Positions 26,487 to 34,024 of a DNA stretch of 64,000 bases are shown piece after piece; position 1 is the stretch's first letter, and every line of letters begins with the position of its first letter. The notes below the pieces were generated by a model. That model had not been told where the DNA came from. It was given only the letters and a program-made list of their open reading frames with translations, and did no database searches. The DNA comes from Prevotellaceae bacterium MN60 (GTDB taxonomy: Bacteria > Bacteroidota > Bacteroidia > Bacteroidales > Bacteroidaceae), in assembly GCA_900199555.1 (NCBI GenBank), contig FZQZ01000003.1, positions 1 to 64,000 of the forward strand, written 5' to 3'. The translations under genes and the position numbers were made by a program.

Positions 26487-28217
26487 TTAAGCCTCAGCCT
26501 CTTCGTTGTTTGCCTTAAAGCTAGCCAAGTCCTCTACCTGGAATGCCTTGATGTAGGCAGCCTTACCGAGAACATCTTCCTCAGTCATGCGAACATATAC
26601 GTTAGCAGACTTTTCGAAGAGCTCAGGAGCCTTAGTAGCATCGCGCAGGATGAGCAGTGACATGGTCAACTCACAAGTCATGTCGTAGAGACGACGAGCA
26701 AGGAAGTCGTGAGCATCCTGATTGTCGAGAGCCTTAACAGCAGCGAGAGCCTCCTCGTAAACGGGAACGAGCTTCTCTACGCGAGCCTTCAGGTTCTTCA
26801 GGCTATCGCTAACCTCGAGACCTGCCAGCATATCCTTGATGTTAGCCAGCATAGTGCCGTTGGTGATATAGCGGATAGCTGCAACAACCTGCAACTGAGT
26901 GGTACCCTCATAGATAGAGAAGATACGAGCATCGCGGAACAAACGCTGGCTCTTGTACTCCATGATGAAACCTGAACCACCGTGGATGCTGATAGCGTCG
27001 TAAGCGTTCTGGTTGGCATACTCAGAGTTCATACCCTTGGCCATAGGAGTGAAGGCGTCAGCCAAGCGCTGATACTTCTTCAGTTCCTGCTTCTCCTCGG
27101 GAGTGAGCTTGCGGTCGCGCTCGATATCCTCGAGAGCCTTGTAGATATCTACGTAGCATGCTGTCTCATACAACAGTGAACGACCAGCGTCGAGCTTAGC
27201 CTTCATGCGAGAGAGCATATCGTAAACAGCGGGGAAGTTGATGATAGCCTCACCAAACTGCTGACGCTCCTTAGCGTAAGCCAGTCCCTCGTTGTAAGCT
27301 TCCTGTTCAACACCTACTGACTGTGCAGCGATACCCAGACGGGCACCGTTCATCAGCGCCATCACATACTTGATAAGACCCAGACGAGTGCTACCGCAGA
27401 GCTCTGCCTTAGCATTCTTATAGGTCAGCTCACAGGTGGGTGAACCGTGGATACCCAGCTTGTGCTCGATGTGACGAACATCAACACCACCCTGACGCTT
27501 GTCGTAGATGAACATTGACAGACCACGTCCGTCCTTGGTACCTTCCTCAGAACGAGCCAGCACGAGGTGGATGTCAGAGTCACCATTGGTGATGAAGCGC
27601 TTCACACCATTCAGACGCCAGCAGTTCTCTTTCTCATCGAAGGTGGCCTTCAGCATCACACGCTGCAGGTCAGAACCGGCATCAGGCTCGGTCAGGTCCA
27701 TTGACATACCCTCACCAGCGCAAACGCGGGGGATATACTTCTGGCGCTGTTCCTCTGAACCAAACTCATACAGAGTATCGATACAGCTCTGCAAGCTCCA
27801 GATGTTCTGGAAACCAGCATCAGCAGCTGAAATCATCTCAGAGAGCATAGAGAATACTGCGTTAGGCAGGTTGAGACCGCCGTAACGACGAGGCATAGAT
27901 ACACCCCACAAGCCAGCCTTACGAGTAGCGTCGAGGTTCTCATAAGTCTTAGAGGCGTAAATCATGCGGCCATTCTCGAGGTGTGGACCTTCGAGGTCAA
28001 CGCTCTCAGAGTTAGGCTCGATGATATTGGCAGCCACGTCGCCGGTGATGTCGAGAATCTGCTTGTAGTTCTCGATGGCATCGCCCAGGTCAACGGGAGC
28101 ATAGTCATATTCTTTCGCATCAGCGAAACCCTTTTCTTTCAGCTCAACGATACGAGCCATAAGGGGATGGTTCAAGTAGAACCCGATCTCAGGATGATCG
28201 CTATAATAGTTTGCCAT
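26487..28217 (-). CDS. Acyl-CoA dehydrogenase
   Basis: A 576-residue FAD enzyme, longer than the ~380-residue classic form because of a C-terminal extension. The N-terminal, middle (SMDLTEPDAGSDLQ; FITNGDSDIHLVLARSEEG) and C-terminal helical parts of the family are present, with SIYEGTTQLQVVAAIRYI near residue 425 close to the usual IYEGT motif. It should oxidise an acyl-CoA to the 2-enoyl-CoA and pass electrons to the EtfAB encoded upstream. The substrate chain length is not clear. The operon etfB-etfA-small protein-this gene-C_GCAxxG suggests a bifurcating or respiration-linked step, which is inference. Confidence 0.92.
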   Translation of the reverse strand: MANYYSDHPEIGFYLNHPLMARIVELKEKGFADAKEYDYAPVDLGDAIENYKQILDITGDVAANIIEPNSESVDLEGPHLENGRMIYASKTYENLDATRKAGLWGVSMPRRYGGLNLPNAVFSMLSEMISAADAGFQNIWSLQSCIDTLYEFGSEEQRQKYIPRVCAGEGMSMDLTEPDAGSDLQRVMLKATFDEKENCWRLNGVKRFITNGDSDIHLVLARSEEGTKDGRGLSMFIYDKRQGGVDVRHIEHKLGIHGSPTCELTYKNAKAELCGSTRLGLIKYVMALMNGARLGIAAQSVGVEQEAYNEGLAYAKERQQFGEAIINFPAVYDMLSRMKAKLDAGRSLLYETACYVDIYKALEDIERDRKLTPEEKQELKKYQRLADAFTPMAKGMNSEYANQNAYDAISIHGGSGFIMEYKSQRLFRDARIFSIYEGTTQLQVVAAIRYITNGTMLANIKDMLAGLEVSDSLKNLKARVEKLVPVYEEALAAVKALDNQDAHDFLARRLYDMTCELTMSLLILRDATKAPELFEKSANVYVRMTEEDVLGKAAYIKAFQVEDLASFKANNEEAEA

Positions 28218-28219
28218 AA

Positions 28220-28399
28220 TTATTTCTTTATTCTATTTCTTATTGCGTTCGTAAGACTAACGCTTAATATATAGCCAAGGCCAGCACCAATGGCATAAGC
28301 GATAGCAGGATTAACGATTCCTCTCAGAAAATGCACAAAGGAGTACATAATGACAAGAATCAATACGATAGTTGCAATATGCCAATAGATATTTTTCAT
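28220..28399 (-). CDS. 59-residue two-segment membrane protein
   Basis: A small ORF fitted exactly between etfA (stop codon directly adjacent) and the acyl-CoA dehydrogenase gene (2-base gap). It reads MKNIYWHIATIVLILVIMYS and continues FVHFLRGIVNPAIAYAIGAG, LGYILSVSLTNAIRNRIKK. There are two hydrophobic helices, a short basic loop (HFLRG) and a basic C-terminus, consistent with an inner-membrane hairpin. Position and tight spacing argue that it is real and co-translated. It could tether the flavoprotein or dehydrogenase to the membrane, but no homology was recognised. Confidence 0.78.
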   Translation of the reverse strand: MKNIYWHIATIVLILVIMYSFVHFLRGIVNPAIAYAIGAGLGYILSVSLTNAIRNRIKK

Positions 28400-29422
28400 T
28401 TACTTACTGTTCTGCTTATAATACTTAATGAGTTTGGGAACTACCTCTTCAACAGTGCCAACAATCACGTAGTCGGCAATGCGGTTGATAGGAGCATCGG
28501 GATCGCTGTTGACAGAGATGATGATACCAGAATCCTGCATACCAGCGATGTGCTGAATCTGTCCAGAGATACCACAGGCGATATATACCTTTGGATGTAC
28601 GGTAACACCAGTCTGACCAATCTGACGGTCGTGATCCAGCCAGCCTGCATCAACAGCAGCACGGCTACCACCAACCTCACCATGGAGCACCTTAGCCAGT
28701 TCGAACAGCATGTCGAAGTTCTCCTTAGAACCAACACCATAACCACCAGCAACAACGATAGGAGCACCCTTCAGGTTGTGCTTAGCAGCCTCAACGTGGT
28801 GGTCGAGCACCTTTACTACGAAAGCCTCAGGGCTAACATACTTAGAAACCTCAGGATATACAACCTCCTTCTTGCACTCGCCATCGTAGAGGGCCTTCTG
28901 CATAACGCCAGAGCGTACAGTAGCCATCTGAGGACGGTGGTCGGGGTTAACGATGGTAGCTACGATGTTACCACCGAAGGCAGGACGAATCTGATAGAGC
29001 AGATTCTCATATACCTTGTTATTCTTCTTATCCTCGAAAGGACCAATCTCCAGCTCTGTGCAGTCGGCAGTCAGACCAGAGGTCAGTGATGATGATACAC
29101 GTGGACCAAGGTCACGACCGATAACGGTAGCACCCATCAGACAGATCTGAGGCTGCTCCTCCTTGAAGAGGTTTACCAGAATGTCGGTGTGAGGAGCTGA
29201 GGTGTAGGGGAACAAGTCCTTAGCGTCGAAAACAAACAGCTTATCAACACCGTAAGGAAGAATCTGATCCTCTACCTTACCCTTGATGCCAGTACCAGCA
29301 ACAATGGCGTGGAGTTCAACCTTCAGTTCATTGGCGAGTTTGCGACCCTTGGTCAGCAGCTCCTGAGATACTTCCTGTACCTGAGTACCTTCAATTTCGC
29401 AATATACAAATACGTTATTCAT
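28400..29422 (-). CDS. etfA: Electron transfer flavoprotein subunit alpha
   Basis: A 340-residue FixB/EtfA protein. The N-terminal domain is an alpha/beta fold; the C-terminal FAD domain has the signature block PIVVAGGYGVGSKENF, then GGSRAAVDAGWLDHDRQIGQTG, YIACGISGQIQHIAGM and SVNSDPDAPINRIADY. It holds FAD and takes electrons from EtfB and dehydrogenases. It follows etfB with a 9-base gap in the same operon. Confidence 0.95.
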   Translation of the reverse strand: MNNVFVYCEIEGTQVQEVSQELLTKGRKLANELKVELHAIVAGTGIKGKVEDQILPYGVDKLFVFDAKDLFPYTSAPHTDILVNLFKEEQPQICLMGATVIGRDLGPRVSSSLTSGLTADCTELEIGPFEDKKNNKVYENLLYQIRPAFGGNIVATIVNPDHRPQMATVRSGVMQKALYDGECKKEVVYPEVSKYVSPEAFVVKVLDHHVEAAKHNLKGAPIVVAGGYGVGSKENFDMLFELAKVLHGEVGGSRAAVDAGWLDHDRQIGQTGVTVHPKVYIACGISGQIQHIAGMQDSGIIISVNSDPDAPINRIADYVIVGTVEEVVPKLIKYYKQNSK

Positions 29423-29431
29423 ACCTCTTTC

Positions 29432-30304
29432 TTAGCCAATAATCTTCTCTTCCAACAATTCTTTGATCATACCTTCGATATCAGCATCAGAAGCCGTCAA
29501 AGTTTTCGACTCCTTTGCCTGGAACACAATGTTCTTGATGGCCTTCACCTTCGTAGGTGAGCCACTCAGACCACACTGCTGTACATCACCATCTACATCG
29601 GCAACGCTCCACTGATTCAGATTCAGCTCAGGGCGCTCCTCATACAGATAGTCGTATGGAGTACCTTCGGCAGGACGCTCCATAGGACAGGTAGCGCGCT
29701 TGTACTTCATCACGAGCTTAGCGTTCTGAGGACGACAGGGAGCAGCACTACCATTAACGGTGATAACTACTGGCAGAGGAGCCTCTACAGTCTCTACGCC
29801 ACCGTCGATGACGCGCTTGATAGTAGCCTTACCATCCTTTACACTGAGTACTTCCTCAGCGTATGTTACCTGGTTGAGCCCCAGCTTCTGAGCTACCTGA
29901 GGACCTACCTGTGCAGTATCACCGTCGATAGCCTGACGACCACCAATAACGATGTCTACGTCGCCAATCTTCTTGATGGCAGTAGCCAAAGCATAAGAAG
30001 TAGCGAGGGTATCAGCACCAGCGAAGAGACGGTCGGTAAGCAACCAACCCGTATCAGCGCCACGATAAAGTCCCTGACGGATAATCTCACCTGCACGTGG
30101 AGGACCCATCGTGAGGATTCCTACTGTTGAGCCTGGGTTCTGCTCCTTCAAGCGAAGGGCCTGCTCCAGGGCATTCAAATCTTCTGGGTTGAAGATGGCG
30201 GGTAATGCAGCACGGTTGACGGTGCCTTCAGCAGTCATTGCGTCCTTACCCACATTTCTTGTGTCGGGTACCTGCTTAGCAAGTACTACAATTTTTAATG
30301 CCAT
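29432..30304 (-). CDS. etfB: Electron transfer flavoprotein subunit beta
   Basis: A 290-residue FixA/EtfB protein starting MALKIVVLAKQVPDTRNVGK. The family features NPEDLNALEQALRLKEQ, VGILTMGPP, VIGGRQAIDGDTAQVGPQVA and the later VNGSAAPCRPQNAKLVM are visible. It forms the EtfAB heterodimer. The ATG at 30304 is the conserved start; the longer frame upstream overlaps the promoter. It is the first gene of the five-gene minus-strand operon ending at 26007. Confidence 0.95.
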   Translation of the reverse strand: MALKIVVLAKQVPDTRNVGKDAMTAEGTVNRAALPAIFNPEDLNALEQALRLKEQNPGSTVGILTMGPPRAGEIIRQGLYRGADTGWLLTDRLFAGADTLATSYALATAIKKIGDVDIVIGGRQAIDGDTAQVGPQVAQKLGLNQVTYAEEVLSVKDGKATIKRVIDGGVETVEAPLPVVITVNGSAAPCRPQNAKLVMKYKRATCPMERPAEGTPYDYLYEERPELNLNQWSVADVDGDVQQCGLSGSPTKVKAIKNIVFQAKESKTLTASDADIEGMIKELLEEKIIG

Positions 30305-30345
30305 AATATTAATAATAATGTATAGTCTTTTTTCAAAAAGCGATG

Positions 30346-30376
30346 CAAAGGTACTTCTTTTCTCTCTATTACCCAA
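30346..30376 (-). promoter_or_regulatory. Promoter of the etf operon
   Basis: Minus strand: TTG at 30376-30374, 20 bases, TACCTTTG at 30353-30346. It gives a leader of roughly 35 bases. Confidence 0.72.
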
Positions 30377-30450
30377 GCAAAAAGTGCAAAAATTGCACAA
30401 AACGGAAAGAAACGTGCACAAAATAGCGTATTTGTGCAACCTAAAAGTAT

Positions 30451-30486
30451 CACAGCATGCTTACTATTTATCGTAAGCATGCTGTG
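30451..30486 (-). terminator. Hairpin at the 3' end of nadB
   Basis: A perfect 14-base stem (CACAGCATGCTTAC at 30451-30464, complement at 30473-30486) spans the nadB stop codon, with loop TATTTATC. The tract after it on the minus strand (ATACTTTTAGG) is a poor T run, so it may be an RNA stabiliser as much as a terminator. Confidence 0.65.
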
Positions 30487-32050
30487 GATAGTCGGTTGTA
30501 TAATGGAGTCCGCGACATTCTTTGCGCTCTAGAGCCCAACGGGTTATCAAATATCCCACATTGATCATGTTGCGCAATTCACAGATATCTCGCGAGGCCT
30601 TAACACGCTTAAACAGTCGCTCAGTCTCTTCATAGAGCATATCCAGACGGTCCCATGCACGATGCAAACGCAGGTCGCTACGTACGATACCCACATAGTT
30701 GGACATAATCTGGTTCACCTCCTTAACAGACTGAGTAATCAGCACCTTCTCCTCATTGGTCATCGTGCCCTCATCATTCCATTCAGGCACCTGCTCATTG
30801 AAGTCGTACAGGTCAACATGCTCCAACGAGTGGCGCGCAGCAGTCTCGGCATATACCACCGCTTCAATCAATGAGTTAGATGCCAAGCGGTTACCACCAT
30901 GCAGTCCTGTGCAAGAACACTCACCCAAAGCATAAAGGCGCTCGATGCTTGACTGTCCGTTCAGGTCTACCTTGATACCACCACACATATAGTGGGCTGC
31001 AGGACGAACAGGGATATAGTCGGTAGTGATGTCGATGCCCATTGACAGACACTTCTGGTAGATATTGGGGAAGTGATGACGTGTCTCTGCGGCATCCTTA
31101 TGCGTAACATCCAGACATACGTGGTCAAGACCATGAATCTTCATCTCTTTATCGATAGCACGTGCCACGATATCACGTGGAGCCAGCGACAGACGCTCAT
31201 CGTATTTCTCCATAAAGGTCTCACCATTGGGCAGTTTCAGGATACCACCATAGCCACGCATGGCCTCTGTGATGAGGTAGGCAGGATGTGTCTCGTTAGG
31301 ATTGTGCAACACCGTTGGGTGGAACTGGACGAACTCCATATCAGCCACCGTACCCTTGGCACGATAGACCATGGCAATGCCGTCGCCTGTAGCGATAACG
31401 GGGTTAGAGGTGGTGAGATAGACTGCGCCACAACCACCCGTACACATAATGGTGACCTTAGACAGATAGGTATCTACCTTCTCAGTCTCAGGATTCAGCA
31501 CGTATGCGCCATAACACTGGATATTGGGAGAGCGACGAGTGACGCGCACACCCAGATGATGCTGCGTGATAATCTCTACGGCAAAATGGTTCTCCTTGAT
31601 ATCGATATCGGGATTGTTGCGTACGGCCTCCATCAGTCCGCGCTGAATCTCGGCGCCCGTATCGTCGGCATGATGCAGGATGCGGAACTCAGAGTGTCCG
31701 CCCTCACGGTGCAGATCGAAGTCGCCATTTTCCTTACGGTCGAAGTTAACGCCCCATGAGCAGAGCTCCTTGATTTGGTCTGGAGCCATGCGCACTACTT
31801 GTTCTACTGCTTGAGGATCGCTGATGTAGTCGCCAGCAATCATCGTATCCTCGATATGTTTCTCGAAATTGTCTACTTCCAGATTAGTGACTGATGCTAC
31901 ACCGCCTTGTGCAAACGAAGTGTTGGCTTCGTCGAGGCCAGCCTTGCAAATCATACAAACCTTACCTTTCTTTGCACGAGCCACTTTCAATGCGTAACTC
32001 ATACCTGCAACACCGGCACCAATAATCAGGAAATCGTATTTATAAACCAT
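30464..32050 (-). CDS. nadB: L-aspartate oxidase
   Basis: A 528-residue FAD flavoprotein. It starts MVYKYDFLIIGAGVAGMSYA with the GxGxxG FAD-binding motif, and has NTSFAQGGVASV, HREGGHSEFRILHHADDTG, the substrate block VQFHPTVLH and RPAAHYMCGGIKVDLNGQSS. It oxidises L-aspartate (or fumarate-linked) to iminoaspartate, the first step of quinolinate and NAD synthesis. nadA and nadC are not next to it. A promoter -7 (TACCTTTG on the minus strand) lies at 32073-32080. The succinate dehydrogenase flavoprotein is related, but the length and the lack of frd/sdh partners favour NadB. Confidence 0.94.
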   Translation of the reverse strand: MVYKYDFLIIGAGVAGMSYALKVARAKKGKVCMICKAGLDEANTSFAQGGVASVTNLEVDNFEKHIEDTMIAGDYISDPQAVEQVVRMAPDQIKELCSWGVNFDRKENGDFDLHREGGHSEFRILHHADDTGAEIQRGLMEAVRNNPDIDIKENHFAVEIITQHHLGVRVTRRSPNIQCYGAYVLNPETEKVDTYLSKVTIMCTGGCGAVYLTTSNPVIATGDGIAMVYRAKGTVADMEFVQFHPTVLHNPNETHPAYLITEAMRGYGGILKLPNGETFMEKYDERLSLAPRDIVARAIDKEMKIHGLDHVCLDVTHKDAAETRHHFPNIYQKCLSMGIDITTDYIPVRPAAHYMCGGIKVDLNGQSSIERLYALGECSCTGLHGGNRLASNSLIEAVVYAETAARHSLEHVDLYDFNEQVPEWNDEGTMTNEEKVLITQSVKEVNQIMSNYVGIVRSDLRLHRAWDRLDMLYEETERLFKRVKASRDICELRNMINVGYLITRWALERKECRGLHYTTDYPQHAYDK

Positions 32051-32157
32051 GACTATGTTGTTTTTTACGGTGCAAAGGTATTAAAAATAATCGGAATAGA
32101 TGATGGATAACCGATATTTTTTACTTTGTTATCCTACGACATTTATGGGGTGTCAGC

Positions 32158-32182
32158 GTCAGGCATGACAAGCACGCCTGAC
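32158..32182. repeat. Inverted repeat between nadB and the small-peptide gene
   Basis: GTCAGGC at 32158-32164 pairs with GCCTGAC at 32176-32182. It lies after the 34-residue peptide gene on the minus strand and could end its transcript, although no T run follows. Confidence 0.5.
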
Positions 32183-32248
32183 AACTACAGCCATCATTTA
32201 GGTGTTTTTTAGATATTGGTAAAGTGGGAAACATAAGTAGTATGTTTT

Positions 32249-32353
32249 CTACATTTCATGGTATTCGTAATGCATATCGAGTACCAAAAGTCTGACAACA
32301 ATAGCAAGTAGTGCTATCGCGAAAGTCATAAGAATAATCAGAGTAGTCTCCAT
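32249..32353 (-). CDS. 34-residue single-span membrane peptide
   Basis: A minus-strand ORF reading METTLIILMTFAIALLAIVV then RLLVLDMHYEYHEM. It has one hydrophobic helix (~5-24) followed by Arg and a polar, aromatic, acidic tail. The start is preceded by A-rich sequence, as usual in this phylum, and by a good promoter at 32398-32428 that has four phased repeats directly upstream. No homology is recognised. The promoter, the leader and the clean ORF together make it a believable gene; the adjacent upstream gene is a TPR/AraC regulator that could control it. Single-span peptides of this kind often modulate a membrane complex. Confidence 0.6.
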   Translation of the reverse strand: METTLIILMTFAIALLAIVVRLLVLDMHYEYHEM

Positions 32354-32397
32354 ATTATAGATTTTTTAAGTTTCAACTCGCGTTTGATTTTCAATGG

Positions 32398-32428
32398 CAA
32401 AAGTATAACAAAAAGTCCATACCCACAA
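32398..32428 (-). promoter_or_regulatory. Promoter of the 34-residue peptide gene
   Basis: Minus strand: TTG at 32428-32426, 20 bases, TACTTTTG at 32405-32398. The predicted leader is about 40 bases. Confidence 0.65.
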
Positions 32429-32434
32429 GGGTAC

Positions 32435-32516
32435 AGACAAATAGTCGGATGGTTTCAGACAAATGGTCGGACAAAAAGACGGGTTGTCGGACAAAAAGAC
32501 AATCCATCGGATATCT
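32435..32516. repeat. Array of four 20-22 bp phased direct repeats
   Basis: AGAC begins at 32435, 32457, 32477 and 32497 (spacing 22, 20, 20), and TCGGA begins at 32445, 32467, 32487 and 32507 with the same spacing. A typical unit is AGACAAATAGTCGGAT. The array runs from 7 bases upstream of the peptide promoter's -33 to the stop codon of the AraC-type gene. Two-helical-turn spacing against a promoter is what an activator operator array would look like. Confidence 0.8.
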
Positions 32517-33816
32517 ATGCCTCGCTTTGTGTCTGTTTATAGGTCGTTGGGGTCATGCCGTATTTGGCGCGGAAATTACGAGTAAAGGTGTCAGCACTGG
32601 TAAATCCGCTAGCCATACTCACCTGCTCGATAGAGAATTCTCTCTTTTCGTTCATCAGACGTACGGCATAGTCCAGTCGCAACTCACGAACGTATGCTGG
32701 TAGCGACGCATTGTCACTACCCTGTGCGAAGGCAGCACCAATTCGCTCTTTAGAGAGTCCAGTACGATCGATGAGTGTCTGACGACCGAAATTAGCACGC
32801 AGTTTGGGCAGCAGGTTCTTGCCGATAGTCTCAAGGTCGTACTCATAGCCCCATTCTTTGATAAACTGGTCTAACTGTGTATATTTGTCGGCCGCTTCGT
32901 CATAGCGATGGGCTTCTACAAGATATTCACATCCATTGATGCTACCCTCAAGCGACTTTCCGTAATCGCTTTTAGTGTATTCATCATAATAGCGGGCAGC
33001 TTCAGCCTTTTGGCCATGCATTTGGAGCACCTGTGCACGATGAAGAGAGACCAAAGCGCGCAATGCCTTCAATTCCTTTTCTATAGCATTAGGTTCTTTT
33101 TCGTAAATAGTAACAAGCGAGTCCATACGATCCACCCATACCCCAGCCTCATCCATACGATGATTAATGTTGGTAACGGCAATATTCTCTAAAGTTTCTA
33201 TGCAGGCTGCTATCGGTCGACATGTAGGATTGTTGGGTGTACGGAGAACCCACTGATAGGCTTCATCGTAGCTTTTGGCAGCATCGGCGTGACGCTCCAG
33301 CATCATCTGCGTGTCGCCCAAGCAAAGATAGAGTGTCTGTAGTTCGCCGGCACGCAACGGACTATCCACCTCTTTCAGTTTGTCGATAAGGCGAAGTGCT
33401 GTGCGCATGGCATTATCGTAGTCGCGATTGCTATTCAACATAATGACGAGGTTAGTGCCTGCATGAATATATTCCCAAAAGTCCTCAGCAGGCGGATTCT
33501 CTATAGCCACAACGCGACGAAAACACTCGATACACTTATCCATCTGTCCCATCTGAAAATAGGCAACGCCACGATAGCCATCGGCACGTATCGGCGAGAG
33601 CTCACCTATAGCAGCCAGACTATCGGTGACAGCGAGGAAATGCTCAAAGTTGCCAATAAACCTAGCAGCAAGCGCCAGACTGTCGCCATGTGTACGTGTC
33701 ATCTTTTCAGGAAGGCCACCTTGCTTCTTACTCTCTTTTCCACCACAGCCAGTGAGTGTACTTAGGATGATACAAGTTATAATACCAAATGTATAAATGT
33801 ATTTCGAGATTTTCAT
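32515..33816 (-). CDS. TPR protein with C-terminal AraC DNA-binding domain and N-terminal lipobox
   Basis: A 433-residue protein. The N-terminus MKISKYIYTFGIITCIILST continues LTGCGGKES, a textbook lipobox with Cys24. Residues ~50-310 are helical TPR-like repeats (GYRGVAYFQMGQMDKCIECF; LCLGDTQMMLERHADAAKSY). The C-terminal ~100 residues are an AraC/XylS domain (NFGRQTLIDRTGLSKERIGA; IEQVSMASGFTSADTFTRNF; YGMTPTTYKQ). Bacteroidales relatives usually have a transmembrane helix between TPR and HTH; I see none here, so the topology is puzzling. The ATG at 33816 was chosen over an upstream TTG that overlaps the promoter. A signal-responsive regulator of the downstream peptide gene is inferred. Confidence 0.85.
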   Translation of the reverse strand: MKISKYIYTFGIITCIILSTLTGCGGKESKKQGGLPEKMTRTHGDSLALAARFIGNFEHFLAVTDSLAAIGELSPIRADGYRGVAYFQMGQMDKCIECFRRVVAIENPPAEDFWEYIHAGTNLVIMLNSNRDYDNAMRTALRLIDKLKEVDSPLRAGELQTLYLCLGDTQMMLERHADAAKSYDEAYQWVLRTPNNPTCRPIAACIETLENIAVTNINHRMDEAGVWVDRMDSLVTIYEKEPNAIEKELKALRALVSLHRAQVLQMHGQKAEAARYYDEYTKSDYGKSLEGSINGCEYLVEAHRYDEAADKYTQLDQFIKEWGYEYDLETIGKNLLPKLRANFGRQTLIDRTGLSKERIGAAFAQGSDNASLPAYVRELRLDYAVRLMNEKREFSIEQVSMASGFTSADTFTRNFRAKYGMTPTTYKQTQSEA

Positions 33817-33831
33817 TTCATAATTTTTGTG

Positions 33832-33863
33832 CAAAAGTAATCATTTTTACCAAGGTTACCAAA
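33832..33863 (-). promoter_or_regulatory. Promoter of the TPR/AraC gene
   Basis: Minus strand: TTTG at 33863-33860, 20 bases, TACTTTTG at 33839-33832. The ATG at 33816 is only about 10 bases beyond the predicted start of transcription. Confidence 0.7.
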
Positions 33864-33938
33864 CAATGCGTAAGATAAATACTGCATAATATCTTTATAT
33901 GGAATAGAGCATAATACTAAAACTTTTCTATTCAAAAT

Positions 33939-33969
33939 TTTGTCGTTTCGTAATTAATTCCTATCTTTG
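33939..33969 (+). promoter_or_regulatory. Promoter of the 34025 BspA-like gene
   Basis: TTTG at 33939-33942, 19 bases, TATCTTTG at 33962-33969, giving a leader of about 50 bases. It is divergent from the TPR/AraC promoter. Confidence 0.75.
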
Positions 33970-34024
33970 CGGTGTCGTGTGCAACTTATTCAATTACTAC
34001 AAAATAACTAAAAACCAATGTATT

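Noticed and set aside
26007-30304. A complete fatty-acid oxidation operon
   Set aside because: Only EtfAB and one acyl-CoA dehydrogenase are present; there is no enoyl-CoA hydratase, hydroxyacyl-CoA dehydrogenase or thiolase.
32435-32516. A CRISPR-like reading of the four phased repeats
   Set aside because: Units are only 20-22 bases with no distinct spacers, no cas genes are nearby, and the array abuts a promoter.
33977-34024. A longer start for the BspA-like gene at 34025
   Set aside because: It would put 16 polar residues before a good signal peptide; 34025 gives the expected N-terminus.
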